Shown here in pieces: positions 1 through 37,167 of a stretch of DNA of 64,000 nucleotides. Positions within the stretch are counted from its first letter, which is position 1. Each line of letters starts with the position of its first letter. The position numbers were made by a program, and so were the translations under genes. The DNA comes from Amoebidium appalachense (taxonomy: Eukaryota; Ichthyosporea). Location of the stretch: contig CAVNZM010000009.1 in the NCBI GenBank assembly GCA_963693365.1, positions 3,348,001 through 3,412,000 on the forward strand, read 5' to 3'. The notes beneath the pieces were generated by a model, which made no database searches, was not told the DNA's origin, and saw nothing but the letters and a program-made list of their open reading frames with translations.

Positions 1-96
1 CGTAGGTTTTTTTTTTTTTTTTTTTTTGGGGGGGGGGGGGGAAGGGGGGGGGGGGGGGTTTAGAGGGTGTAGGAAAAGGAGGACGGTGGTGTGTGT

Positions 97-127
<31 letters not shown>

Positions 128-146
128 GGGGGGGGGGGGAGGGGGT

Positions 147-417
147 TTGAATGCGGAACACAGTACGAAGTACGCATACACGATGAGAAGCATGGTGCAG
201 GACACATGCAAAGGCAAACATTCAACTATGCAGCATCAGCCATGCGCACAGTATGCGTCATAAGCAGAGCCCATCCTCAGGGAGGGCCCAAGTCATCAAT
301 TGCGTCTGAGTTTCGACCCCTTAGCCCGCGTATATACGACGCTCCAACTCAGACAGCAGCATCAACTGAACTTGGGTGGGTCAACCCGTCTTGATCAAAG
401 ACGAGCAGGGTTGCTTA
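147..417 (+). repeat. Diverged copy of the 339-bp repeat (copy A)
   Basis: It shares the landmarks AGTACGAAGTAC, AAGCAGAGCCCATCCTCAGG, GAGTTTCGACC and CCCGTCTTGATCA in order with copies C and D, and again starts directly after a poly-G run. It is truncated before the 3' GGGCTTCTAGG end. Confidence 0.65.
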
Positions 418-564
418 GAGGGGGGGGGTTTCTTTTTTCTTTTTCTTTCTTTCTTTCTTTCTTTTTTTTTTTCGGTGGTGGTGGTGGTGATGGTGGAGGT
501 GGGGGGGGATGTGTGCGTGTGTGGGGGCGGGGGGGCTAAAATGGTATCTTGAGTAAGGAATACA

Positions 565-815
565 CATTTATAAAGGGCACATAATGCAGAGTGCAAAAAA
601 CACGAGTATGAATAATAAGCAGTGCCCATCCTTAGGGGGGGCCAAGTCATCCACGAAGTACCCGAGTTTCGGCGAATTAACCTCGTGAACGAAACCCGAC
701 TCAGATACTGTTTCACTTGAACATGGGTGGATCGCCCGTCTTGATCAGAGACGAGCAGGGTTACTTATGCGAGCAGGCAACAGGAAAGTGCAGTGGGAAA
801 GGGAGGGGGTTAGAG
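565..815 (+). repeat. Diverged copy of the 339-bp repeat (copy B)
   Basis: Shared blocks include AATAATAAGCAG, CCCATCCT, AAGTCATCCACG, CGAGTTTCG, ACTCAGATACTGTTTCACTT and CCGTCTTGATCAGAGACGAG, in the same order as in copies C and D. The 5' part is degraded. Confidence 0.65.
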
Positions 816-834
816 TTGCATCCGTACGCAGAAG

Positions 835-879
<45 letters not shown>

Positions 880-1063
880 TGTATACTTATGGGGGTTGGA
901 AATATGGAAGAGGCAACAAAGATCAACAACAAAACGTCACGAAAATGAGATATCCAAAATCAAACAATTTAAACGTGCAGGGGGGAGAGGGGGGGGGGGG
1001 GGGGGGAGCGGGGAAGGAGGAAAGGAGAGGGGGGGGGGGGGGGGGGGGAGGATCTATGCTTAC

Positions 1064-7720
<6,657 letters not shown>

Positions 7721-8759
7721 GATGAAGACTACGCTATATATATTGTGTTATAGATGTTTTTTCTAACGACAAGTCTTCGTATGAATCACGCTAGCGCTCT
7801 GAGCTAAACACTCAGCACTGGACCGTTTGAACGTTCCAGCTTCATGAAATTTTAGCCTGGCTTTGCCACAAACCGTTCGGCACCGCGGAGAACTGAAACA
7901 GTAACCATTCTACAACCAATTGAAGGGATTAAAATATAGCCGAAAATAGTAAACTTCCTGCTGATTAGGTCATTGTCATGCAAGGCGGGAATACTCCCCG
8001 GCTCACCGGGTACCCCAACTTCCAAGGCTCCCCAAGGCCCGGAATTCTCCGCGGCCGGCCAGCCGTCACACATGTGTAGTGCGTGCACACGTACACACGC
8101 CTACACACGATAAACACACACAGCTGGAGCAAAATAGAGCCCGCCACCCCGCCACCCCCCCCCCCCCAAAAAAAAAAACAACAACAACAACAACTCAAAT
8201 GCATGAACAGAATATAGCGTTGTGCATATCGTCGAAAATGCAGACTTCTTATTATATATAATTGATATAACGATGCGAAACCAGTACTGTGACAAGCATG
8301 CTTGGCTTAAGGTTCCTATCACAATATGAAATTGTATGGATCCCGGTTTTTGTACAGGAAAAAATTGCTCCTTCGAATTCCGCGGATGTATTGATCGCGA
8401 AAGAATTGCATGGTTATCAATAGAGCAGAATGTTCATATATCCCCCCCCCCCCCCCGTCCCCCCCCGTCCCCAGACACCCAACACATGTACACACACGCC
8501 TGTCCGATCGTCCACACAGTTCTCCCCTATGGTACAACAAAACTGGAGCGATCGCAATGCAACATGAATAAACGGTATAGTGATTCGTGATATTTTATTG
8601 TCTACGAGGCTACTTTTTTCCCCCCCAAAGAATATTGGGGCGGTACACCTACGTAAAAGTACCCGTGGTGGTGCATGTTCTTTTTCGCCCTTCGATGTCG
8701 ATCCTCCATATACTAGCTAGCTTGTAACATAGTTTGCAACTTGTAGTGCACACACACGC

Positions 8760-8826
<67 letters not shown>

Positions 8827-8961
8827 TATCATATAATATATATATATATAATATATAGCCATATCATGTCAGCGTGCATACATACACATGGTTGGATCAG
8901 GGTTCCATATTTGGGCTTTTCTACAATACAGTCATCGACTTTCATGCGCATGCTCACATCA

Positions 8962-9010
<49 letters not shown>

Positions 9011-9221
9011 AAAAAAGCAAAACAAAAAAAACACCCAAGCAACCCCACCACCACCACCACCACCACCACCACCACCACCACCCACCATCACCACCACCAC
9101 CACAAACGCACACCGAAAAGATCAGAAGCAAAACACATCCAGCCTTGAGAAAAACGAGCTCCCGAAAATTCTAAACATTCGATAATACTGGCAAATTTAA
9201 CACATGCACGTTAGCGTCCGT
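7721..9221. other. Intergenic between the CFP1-like start and the GCP stop
   Basis: No coding exon was found. It contains (AC)n at 8752-8821, poly-C at 8964-9000 and a CAC-rich run at 9045-9105. The stretch 7721-8400 is of ordinary composition, directly upstream of the 7720 ATG, and is the likely promoter side of the CFP1-like gene. Confidence 0.5.
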
Positions 9222-26448
<17,227 letters not shown>

Positions 26449-26587
26449 CTCTGTTGAAAAATATGTTGTTAGTCGCGGTTTTCATGTTTTTATGCTGTGG
26501 TCACCGTTGCACCATGGGTCAAGATGAAGGTGTCGAATAAGGGATGTGTGTTAAAAGTAGGCCGCTGTGTGTGAGTGAGTGAATGTG

Positions 26588-26758
<171 letters not shown>

Positions 26759-26786
26759 GGGTAACGAGAGTGCTGTGTGTGTGTGT

Positions 26787-26823
<37 letters not shown>

Positions 26824-26875
26824 GCGCGAATAGGGGATGTGTGATGAAAGTGTGTCCTCTTTGTGTGCATGAGTG

Positions 26876-27045
26876 AGTAAATGAATGAATGAATGAATGA
26901 ATGAATGAATGAATGAATGAATGAATGAATGAATGAATGAATGAATGAATGAATGAATGAATGAATGAATGGATGGATGGATGAATGAATGAGTGAATGA
27001 GTGAATGAATGAATGGGTGAATAATGAATGAATGAATGAATGAAT
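26876..27045 (+). repeat. (TGAA)n tetranucleotide array
   Basis: Forty or so tandem ATGA/TGAA units with GGATGGAT and GAGTGAAT variants toward the right end. It is the only long tetranucleotide array in the window. Confidence 0.95.
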
Positions 27046-27850
27046 ATGTGTGTTTGTGTGTGCGTGTGTGTGTATGTGTGTGTGTGTGTGTGATCCCCCC
27101 TCCCACCCCACGCCCCTACCCTCTCTCTCCCTCCTCCCCCCCCCCCCCCCCCCCGTCCCCCACATCCACACCCCCACCGCCCCACCTACCCCTCTACCCA
27201 CTCACCCTCCCTCCCTCCCTCCCTTGTTCGAAGCCCCCCAGGGGGGCTCTCTCCAGGCAAGCGAACAACCACCTCTTAATCACGTCCTCTTCCTACCACT
27301 TAGTTTTTTAGTTTCTTGTTTTCTCTGATGCCCCATTAGGCCACAAACCCACAAAACATCTTCTCCATTTGGAACCCCTTCACTTTCCTTCCCCCCTTTA
27401 CACTCCCCCTCCCCCCTTCCGGCCCTTACCCCCCCCCCCCCCCCCCCTGCCCCTCCTCCCCCAACCCTAACCCACATCCCCCCCCCCCCCCCCCCCTGCG
27501 TGTATTTTTTTTTTTTTAATGCCTGCCTTGGGGAGTATGACGGGGTTTGATGTGTGGTGGCGGGGGTGGATCAGTGCTCCTTGTGGTGGAAAAGGAGATG
27601 TGCACACTGCTTTTGTGTGTGCAAGTGTGCATGTGTGCATGCGTGATTGTCCGGGAATGGTGGTGTGTTTGGTGTGTAAGTGTTCTTTTTCTTCGTTGTG
27701 GGGTTGCGGGGCAAAGGGATAAAGACGGAGAGGGGAGGGGGGTGGGTTGGCAGGTAGTGGAGAGAATAGGGAAAAAGCTCGGCAGCACACAAAAACAAAG
27801 GGACACACGACAAACATTGAACATAAAACACTATTTGCACAAAATCATAC

Positions 27851-29403
<1,553 letters not shown>

Positions 29404-29732
29404 GTTTTGTACTTAATTGATAACCTCGCCAGTAAACCCTAGCAGCTGGAGGTCTTGGCCTTTACCTATTCTAACCTATAAGTTCAAGTGGGGAAGGCTT
29501 TGTGGTGTGTGATCATATGGCGTAACTTACTAACCCATGCATGACTCGGATATTGGATACCGTGACTGAGACCTTAGCCTCTCTCTCATCATTTACTGAC
29601 GGGTTGTAGCATGATTTCCTTTTCTTCTTTATCTCATGATCATTGCCAGCTTACATAACACAAACTTTCGAGTGCATGGCTATCGACGTCAGAAGGTACT
29701 CAGTCAGAAAAAAAAGAGCCTCCTCCGCGCGC

Positions 29733-29787
29733 CTTTCAAGCAAGGCCTCCTAAATAGGTGTGCTATTTAGGAGGCCTTGCTTTCAAG
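29733..29787. mobile_element. 39-41 bp perfect hairpin with 8-bp flanking direct repeats (copy 1)
   Basis: The arms GCAAGGCCTCCTAAATAG (29740-29757) and its exact complement (29763-29780) surround a 5-nt loop GTGTG. The hairpin is flanked on both sides by CTTTCAAG (29733-29740 and 29780-29787), as expected of a target-site duplication. The same terminal sequence CAAGGCCTCCTA recurs in copy 2 at 59298-59333. An 8-bp duplication is the size made by hAT-type transposases; that link is inference. Confidence 0.7.
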
Positions 29788-29831
29788 CCGGCGACGGCCC
29801 CAGTGTTTTTTCAGAGTTGGCGCCAAAACTC

Positions 29832-29926
29832 AAATCCGACATCTGATTGGAGGTTGTATGTTCTGTAAGAAATCCGACATCTGACTGGAGGTTGTATATT
29901 CTCTCTGTAAGAATCTGTCATCTAAG
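29832..29926 (+). repeat. Short tandem duplication, unit 38-42 bp
   Basis: AATCCGACATCTGATTGGAGG...GTAAG occurs at 29832-29869 and again at 29870-29911 with small changes, followed by a 15-bp partial third unit. Confidence 0.8.
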
Positions 29927-31649
29927 CCGGGTTTCGGAGGCGCCAAGCCCGCAGTGCACACGCGTTGGCGTCACCACAGCCTTATAGATCCGTATGGAAT
30001 GTGCGGGCAGGATCCAACTGGACCAACGGTCACGTGTACGAGAACAAAGTTAATAGAACGACCCCTGGAATGAACGCAGGAATTAAAAACTTCGCAAGCT
30101 CTTTGATTAGTTTACGCACGTGAGCGCAATGTGCTTATTGCTTTGTGTTCTATTTCCTAGTGTTATCGTCTTCTGAAAAAGTTACCGTGACGGCCGTGTG
30201 AGGCGGATCACAATATTGATTTTGGCATTCGGAGCTCACCAATTAAATGAGCTGCGTTGCATGCTATTTAAGTCTAGGGACCGGTCGTAAGGAGATGGCG
30301 AATCAACGCACCTCTTCATCTTGGCATGCGTAGTATTGGCAATGCGTATTACCCCTTGCTGCCTTGTGATAGATCAGATCCAAGAGCTCAAAACCGCGCG
30401 TAGAATCTATAACTCCACAGATAAATAAGTATGTTGAAACAGGAAGCACCTTTACTCGTGACATAGCGCAAAAACAGATAAGGTTCTACTAACTTGCACG
30501 GTAGCCAATCAAAACCTATCGCGACTCGTGGTGTTTTGCCCCGGCGATGCCGACATCAGGCCTGTTCATTCCAGAACGGTAGCGCACGTGCACTTGGAAT
30601 GTGAACTCGCCACACTTTGGTATTTTCATTGGTCGGAGGGTGACAGCTTTTAGAGCTCGAAAGAGTATCCCATTTTTGGGGTTTCCAAGACCTTTCCAAC
30701 AACAGCGGAAGGGGGGGGGATCTATACATATAGTAATGCATTGATATAGCTTTTTTATTACTCTTTAGCTCGATTGTTGGCTTGACGACGGCACCTAAAT
30801 GGTGACATGATCTCATTCATTATAGGCTGACGTTCACGGTGAAACATTACAAACCCTGGCGCTTCCGGCCCGTCCCCAGTGCAAAAAGTCACGCACACTT
30901 TTCGCCGGCGGCCCCATGATACAAAAGTGAGCGCTGCGCTCCCGGGCCACACTCTTTAGTATACTTTAGGGAAGAGACACCAAAACATGCGTGAGCTTGA
31001 CAGGGTGTTTGAGCGTCCGAAACGGCAAAAAGGAAACACAAAAGGTTATGCTGTGAGCTTGATGCCACACTGCAGCAAAATTTTCATCAACCACTATACG
31101 AGCGAGACCGTTTCTCTAGTCTTGACGGAGGAATTTTTCTCGTTGTCAGGCTGGCCAGTCTGAGTGTCCCGTGTTTCGGAAGGCGCGCACAAGGTCTTCA
31201 GAAAGGTTCGAGACTCGAAGCAAAGGTCGAGACACATATAGTTACAACACTTTTCTCCCAAAAGCAGCCCTTCTTTCGAATCTATTTTATTGTAGTGTTA
31301 AACATCGTTAAGACTTATTAATTCGACTTTTAAGAGCCTACTGCTACGGGTGATCGATTCTGTCCGAACCGGGGCGGCGCAAGTAACCGGTTTGCACAAA
31401 GTAAACTCACAGGACTCAGGCAAGGAGTAAAGCTTCCGGCTGGTAAGGCCCTTGTGCGTGCTGATGTGTTGTTGCTTTCGATACCTCATGCCGCGATGTT
31501 TTTTGTTTCGTCTACTTTCCTTCCTCTCTTCCTCCCTTCAAGCCCCTCCCACGGGGTGTGGGGTTGTCAATAATGAACGTCCGAGAACTTAGCTTCCGAA
31601 GCCTGGCTGGCAGGCAGAGTTACTGTACTTGTGTAGGTCAAACTTAGTT
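29927..31649. other. Gene-free stretch of ordinary composition between divergent gene starts
   Basis: No microsatellites and no convincing exon. It lies between the minus-strand ATG at 29403 and the plus-strand ATG at 31650, so it probably holds promoters for both. The open frames near 30556-30952 look like chance. Confidence 0.4.
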
Positions 31650-34600
31650 ATGGCGACGTCGACGTCGCATTTGCCCATCGAGGCTCCTCCACCTGAGCCG
31701 GTACGGGGTTCCCTTTCTTTTTTTTTTTTTTTTTTTTTTTTTTTTGTTTAGATCTTGCTGATGATTAGTTCCTGCCTCACCTATAGAGTTGCTTCGTTTT
31801 GACTGCCTTTTGAAAGTTTTTTCACCTTTAAATTTTTTTTGGACGTTTTTCTATTTTTCTTCCTTTCCTCTTCCCTGTAGTCGATGAAGCCCAAAGGTTA
31901 TAAACATTGTTCACAGCCGTTAGCTATGGCCGTATGGGGGTGGGGGCCGCCGACAAAGGCTCAAAATTCAATAAACCTTTGCCTTAAAGTACTTCCGTTT
32001 CGAGGCCGGTAACCAAACTAACCTAGCCAGCATCTCGGTTTTTTGGTGTTTGTATGGGTCAATCTGCCGTGCTTTCATGCAGTACTGCCTCCTGTGCACG
32101 ACTTGCATTGCCTTCTCGTGTTTTTTTTTTTTTTTTGTTTTGTTTTTGTTTTTTTGAAATGAGGGAAATGAGGTGTTACTGTAACGTCCCCAGGTTTGTA
32201 CCTGTCTGACGCAAACCTGCGCCTGCAAAAGGGACCTCCGAGTCGTGCTTAGAATCTTTAAAGTCTCAAAATCTTTTTGTCGTTTTATTTGCCTCCCGGT
32301 TGCTGCAGCCTGAAAATCCTTGGTAAAAATCAGTTGCAATCTTTGTTTCTGGTCAGGGACTCTGAAATATTTTGTTGTGTTGCCCGTCGGGCATTGCCAA
32401 TCGAGTTGTGGAAAGAATACAACCCTTTGTAGTCCGAAACATGTCCGCTCGGCGCTAACTTAGTTGGAACCATCTTGATAGCTTGGTTAATCATCTTGTT
32501 GATTAGTTGCTTGGTGGTCGGCCCCATTTCCTGAGTGTAAACGAGCCCTGTTTAGTGGCCGGTGCGTGCTCATTTTTTTTTGGTTTTGGCTAGAACTAGA
32601 AAGTTTCATTATGCTCGTTGGTATGTACGGCTGGCCATCTAGTCTCACCGAGAGACCCCGACGTCCCTTCTCCTGTGGTTTTTTCTTTTTGTTGTGGGCC
32701 TCAGTTTTCCGTTTTCTATTGACTCTCTTCTGAGTAGGCTATGTTTTCTTTCTTTTCTCGGAGTCCACCCCTCATCTCTCTGTTTCTCTTTATACACCTT
32801 TGTCTCTTATGCCCTTTCTCTTTCTCTCCCTCTCTCCCTCTCCGAGGCACCTCTTTCCCCTCACGGCCTCTTTCTCTCTCGCCTCCCTCCTCAGTCTCTT
32901 CTCTCCCCCCCTCCCCCCCCCCGCCCCCCCTCCCCTCCCCCCTACCCCTGAGGCTCCCCACCCTCTTGCCCTCCCCCTCTTTCCACCTGCCTCTCTCTCT
33001 CTCTCTCTCTTCACACACTCTCTCTCACTCCCCCCCCCTCTCTCCCCCCTCCATTCTGTCTTTTGATGTCTCCGTCATGATAGCCCCAACCCTCTATTCA
33101 TACATCCGATGATATCACCCCTTCCCCCCCTCTACCTCCCTCGCCTCCTCTTCTCTCTCTCCCGCTCTCCTGACTCTTGTTTATTTATCAAACCATGTTT
33201 CTTCCCTTCTCGTTAACCTGCAACAGTTACTAGTACGGCTACTGTGTTCGTGGTTCGATTGTGTGGCTATCGCAGACCCCGAGACTAATGTTCGTGATAA
33301 CATGTCTCTGTCTCGCCTTTTACGCATGCTAATCTTTCAGTTTACCGTAACATCGTTTTTGAGGGGATTGCGAGTCACATGGTATTCATATGTGGTGCAT
33401 CTCAGGTTTTCACCGGCCTTTTGTCTATTAGTAGCATACAGCCTGGGCCGACTGTGAAACTTGTCTGTCTTGTTCTTGCTTTTCTTTGGGTTAGTAAGGC
33501 CTGGAAATGCGGTGTTTGAGGGTTCCAAGTGTTGTCTTCCTTTCCTTGTATGCTTGTAATGAATGAAATGATTACAGTGTTTTCTTGGCGCTGGCTTAGA
33601 GTTTTGTGTTGCTGCATTGGAGGCCTAGACCGTAGTCAGGCTCAATGGTTGCACCCATGAAGTTAGCTGTTGTTTGAGCATCGTGAATGAAGGTATTACT
33701 TGAAAGGCTCACGTTTTGGCGGGGTTCTGAGACCCTTTTGCTTCGAATTCCCGTGTGGTTTGGAATGATACGTGCTTCAGTTGTTTTTCCACTTAAACTC
33801 ACCGTTTCCCAGACGACGTTTCTCCGACCTCCTTATTTGTGCTGAATTATAAATAGCCGCTAGTCGTTTTTTTTTTTTGGTTGTTTTTTTTTCTCCCTCT
33901 CTCTCTCTCTCCTTTTTCCCTCCCTCCTTCAGGGACAGGATGAACATCAATCGTAAATTACACGAAGTAATGGGTGGTATTTATTTTGCTGGGCATGTGG
34001 TACCCAAATAGAGGTTGTGATTTGGGTTTTGCTTCACTTCACCGAAGTGTGTAGTTCATCGTTTTGCTGTCCAGGCCTGCTTCCTTCGACCCACTAGTCT
34101 TCGTTCATAGTTTTTTTTTGCACTCACAACAAAGTCCCGTTAAGGACAAAGGGTTCATTTTGAAATTTCACTATGTAATTGATCAAATTTCATATGTAGG
34201 ATTATCGGCCCCCACTGAGTATCGGGAGTTAGGGAGTATGGGGGATTACGATCTGCCGTTATGCACATGCATGGTTCATCCCCGCACTCAATTTGATTGG
34301 TGTGGACATAACGGACCAATAGTCTTATATACCATATATGGTATGTAAGGAAATTTATTTTTGGACATTTATTCGTTAATTCGTCCGTTCTGTCTTTATT
34401 CTTTCCTTTTAATTTATTTGTTTATTTATTTTTTGTCTTATTTTTTTGTTTGTTTGTTTGTTGTTTGCACAACTTGCATTCTTTTGGTTTTTTGGTATAG
34501 CGGTTGTCATCGTGGCCCTTATGGGCCTCCCTGTGTTCGGAAAACTCTCATCCCTTTGTTAACTCGGTGTGGGCTTGAAGTTATGTGTTCGGAAAATAAA

Positions 34601-34670
34601 AGAACCATACTACAACAATATTTCTGGTGGTGTGTCCGATAATGTGCACGCTAGGTCTGAGAACATGTCC

Positions 34671-34715
<45 letters not shown>

Positions 34716-35401
34716 CGTTGGGTCGGGAAGGTCACCGGGGGGGGGGGGGATCCGGAGGGGATGAATAGCAAGATTATTAATGGTTCCGGATCTGTCAGTG
34801 AGCTTTTGCTTTGCTTCCTTTGCAATTGTTATTTTCCCTCACTGTTTGCACACAAACACCACAGGGAGCTCCGTTCTAGGCTTCTTTTGTTGTCTTAGTA
34901 CATGTTGCTCTTAGGACTATGCTCAAAGTAAGCGCAGATGAAAACTCAGGTGGTTTTCTCGATGGCCACGGTCTTTCTTTTTTTCCCCCTCCTCCCCTTC
35001 CTTTTTTCCTCTGCAGTTTTTTTTGTGAATGGCTATTGTCGTTCACCAGTGGCAGCGTTTTTTTGCATGCAGGACGACGCCATGCAAACACATCCGGTAG
35101 TGTTTATGTGCTCCTGGTTAGATGTGCTAACCACTAAACCTTCTCACTTTTTTTTCCTCCCGTCTTGGTCTATTCCTGATATGGAAATGGCAACGAAAGC
35201 GACGTCTTTCCATCCCTGTTCTCCCTGCTTATGCCCTCTCAGACTCTCACCATACGTGTTTTCGAACCCTACAGGTCTTCCGGAGGTTATCCTATGGTTG
35301 CTTGCTGGACCAATGAAAAACGGATCGGCGGGTCGCGTTATGCGGATTCGGCCGTCGTCACACCTCAACAAATCCGGTTTTTGCTGGCCGAATATACTTA
35401 A
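31650..35401 (+). CDS. Unrecognised plus-strand gene: first exon and candidate terminal exons
   Basis: ATG at 31650 opens a 17-codon exon (MATSTSHLPIEAPPPEP) that ends at a GTACGG donor at 31701. At the far end, an exon with a strong acceptor (35275-35401) reads from SSGGYPMVACWTNEKRIGG to FLLAEYT and TAA. A 24-nt candidate exon at 35073-35096 joins it in phase, and a 13-nt candidate near 34903 joins that. An exon with a strong pyrimidine tract near 33933 (reading DRMNINRKLHEVM) may also belong. The internal structure is not closed and I do not recognise the protein. The first exon and the last exon could also belong to different genes. Confidence 0.33.
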
Positions 35402-35403
35402 AT

Positions 35404-35979
35404 ATGTCCAACCAACCGAGTAGTTCGTCCACGTCGGAGGACTCGGAGGCTGACGTGAGCCTCCTCGTGACGGAAAACACGAAACTGAAGAAGGAAAACC
35501 TTCTGCTGAAGCGCCGTGTGCAGATTCTCGAGCAAATACTTTCGAGCATTCCAAGCATTCCATACACCACCCGGCAGCAGCTACAGCAGCTCGAATCCAT
35601 GCAACTCGACGAAAAGGGCGAAAGCGGTTCGACAGACGATTCCAACGGTTCCGGAGGAGCGGAGGGGGTCGATATCGTCTATGAAAGTTCGGATACGGCC
35701 GACGGCGACCAAAACGGAAACGGAGGAAACGGGGCTTGTAAGGGAAACTACGCCCCGTCGGAGGCGAGCCAGAGCACCGAAATTTCAAAGAATTACGCAA
35801 AGATCTTCCGTGGTCCTGTGGAGGATGGGGAGATGGCGGGGGAGATTGGGATGGATGTTGATAGACGGTCGAGCGGGGATGAGGCCGAGACGCTGACCCC
35901 TATGGGGTCGTTATCGGAAACTACGGCGACATTTTCGCCTGACGGTGCGTCGAGCGAGTTTCCTCATAGGAAGGACTGA
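35404..35979 (+). CDS. Single-exon acidic coiled-coil protein, 191 aa, family not recognised
   Basis: A complete ORF runs from ATG at 35404 to TGA at 35979. Residues about 18-45 form a short leucine-zipper-like coiled coil (NTKLKKENLLLKRRVQILEQ) with Leu in heptad spacing but no bZIP basic region in front. The rest is Ser/Gly/Glu/Asp-rich and probably disordered, ending in EFPHRKD. The frame has non-repetitive, charged composition, unlike the repeat translations that fill most of the window. The ATG lies only 2 nt after the TAA of the putative upstream gene, so it could be a separate gene, a second cistron, or part of a gene whose 5' exons I misread. The opposite-strand frame over 35144-35800 is a shadow. 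Confidence 0.55.
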   Translation: MSNQPSSSSTSEDSEADVSLLVTENTKLKKENLLLKRRVQILEQILSSIPSIPYTTRQQLQQLESMQLDEKGESGSTDDSNGSGGAEGVDIVYESSDTADGDQNGNGGNGACKGNYAPSEASQSTEISKNYAKIFRGPVEDGEMAGEIGMDVDRRSSGDEAETLTPMGSLSETTATFSPDGASSEFPHRKD

Positions 35980-36633
35980 GGAGGGTGGATCTTTGAAAAG
36001 AAGTGGATTTTGATTGTGGTACGTTTACCCCGCCCCCCCCCCCCCCCCCCCCCCCCCCGCCCGGCCCCGCCCGGCCCGGCCTCTCTTTCTTTCTGACTTT
36101 GTCTGTCGGTTGTTGTTTCTTTCTCTGTCTGAATCCTCCCTCTTCCCCCCCCCCCCCCCCCTCCCTCTCTCTCCCTCCATCCCCCCCCCCCCCCCCCCCC
36201 TGCCCATGCCTCCCTCCGTCTATTTCCCTCTCCCTCTCTTTCTTCTCTCTTTCTCTCTCTCCCTCTTCTCTCTCTCCCCCCCCCCGCTCTCCCTCTCTCC
36301 GCCCTCTCTCTCTACCCCCCCTCTATCCCTCCCTCCATTCCTCCGTTCTTCCCTCGCATCTGGTTTCTCCCCACTCCCCCCTCCATCTCTGCCCCCCTCT
36401 TCCTCTCCGTCTCCGTCCTCCTCTCCCTCCCTCCCACCCTTCCTTCCTCTCTCTCATTGACAATCCCTCCGGCGCCCCATCCCTCGCTTCCTCTCCCTCT
36501 GAGAATGGGTTCGGCTTTTAATCCATACTGCGCTTTGCTGATTTTGCATATTTGAATGTATGTAATCAAGTTGCCTTTGTCTTGCACCTGTTTCTCATCG
36601 TGTAGTTGTACTTCGTACCCTGTTCCGCATTCC

Positions 36634-36664
<31 letters not shown>

Positions 36665-36895
36665 GCTCTCTCTCTCTCTCTCTCTCTCTCTCCCCGAGCC
36701 TCCTTGCCTCCTGACCGTCTCCTCACACTATTTCCCCCCCCCCCCCCCCCCCCCCTATTTGTGGGGGTTTTGGTATATTCAACGGTTCTACTTCCCACTG
36801 TCTCTGACTCCGTTCTACTTTCGTAACCTTTTGGTGTATAGAATCCCCCCCTACTGCACATTGCCTCTCCCTTTCGTGTGCCTCTCTTGGTGTCA

Positions 36896-36925
<30 letters not shown>

Positions 36926-36926
<1 letters not shown>

Positions 36927-37076
36927 GGGGAATAGGTCGAAACTCGGGTACTGTGGATGACGTGGGCCCCCCTGAGGATGGGCTCTGCTTATTATGCATA
37001 CTCTTTATGTATGGCTTGCATTCTGCATCGTGTTTTCCGTTTGTTCTTGTGTACTTCGTACTTTTTGACGCATTCA

Positions 37077-37080
<4 letters not shown>
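36926..37080 (-). repeat. Truncated 339-bp repeat, inverted orientation (copy E)
   Basis: The reverse complement of the first ~155 bp of copies C and D, from the TTGAATGCGTC end (here next to poly-C at 37079) to CGACCTATTCCCCT, where another poly-C run starts. Sequence identity to C and D is high. Confidence 0.75.
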
Positions 37081-37132
<52 letters not shown>

Positions 37133-37135
37133 ACC

Positions 37136-37167
<32 letters not shown>

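Noticed and set aside
26876-27045. FIHS-type peptide repeat frame on the minus strand
   Set aside because: It is the translation of the (TGAA)n tetranucleotide array, with no exon signals.
35144-35800. 218-codon minus-strand frame opposite the 35404 ORF
   Set aside because: Arg/Pro/Ser-rich shadow of the plus-strand ORF, which has the more natural composition.
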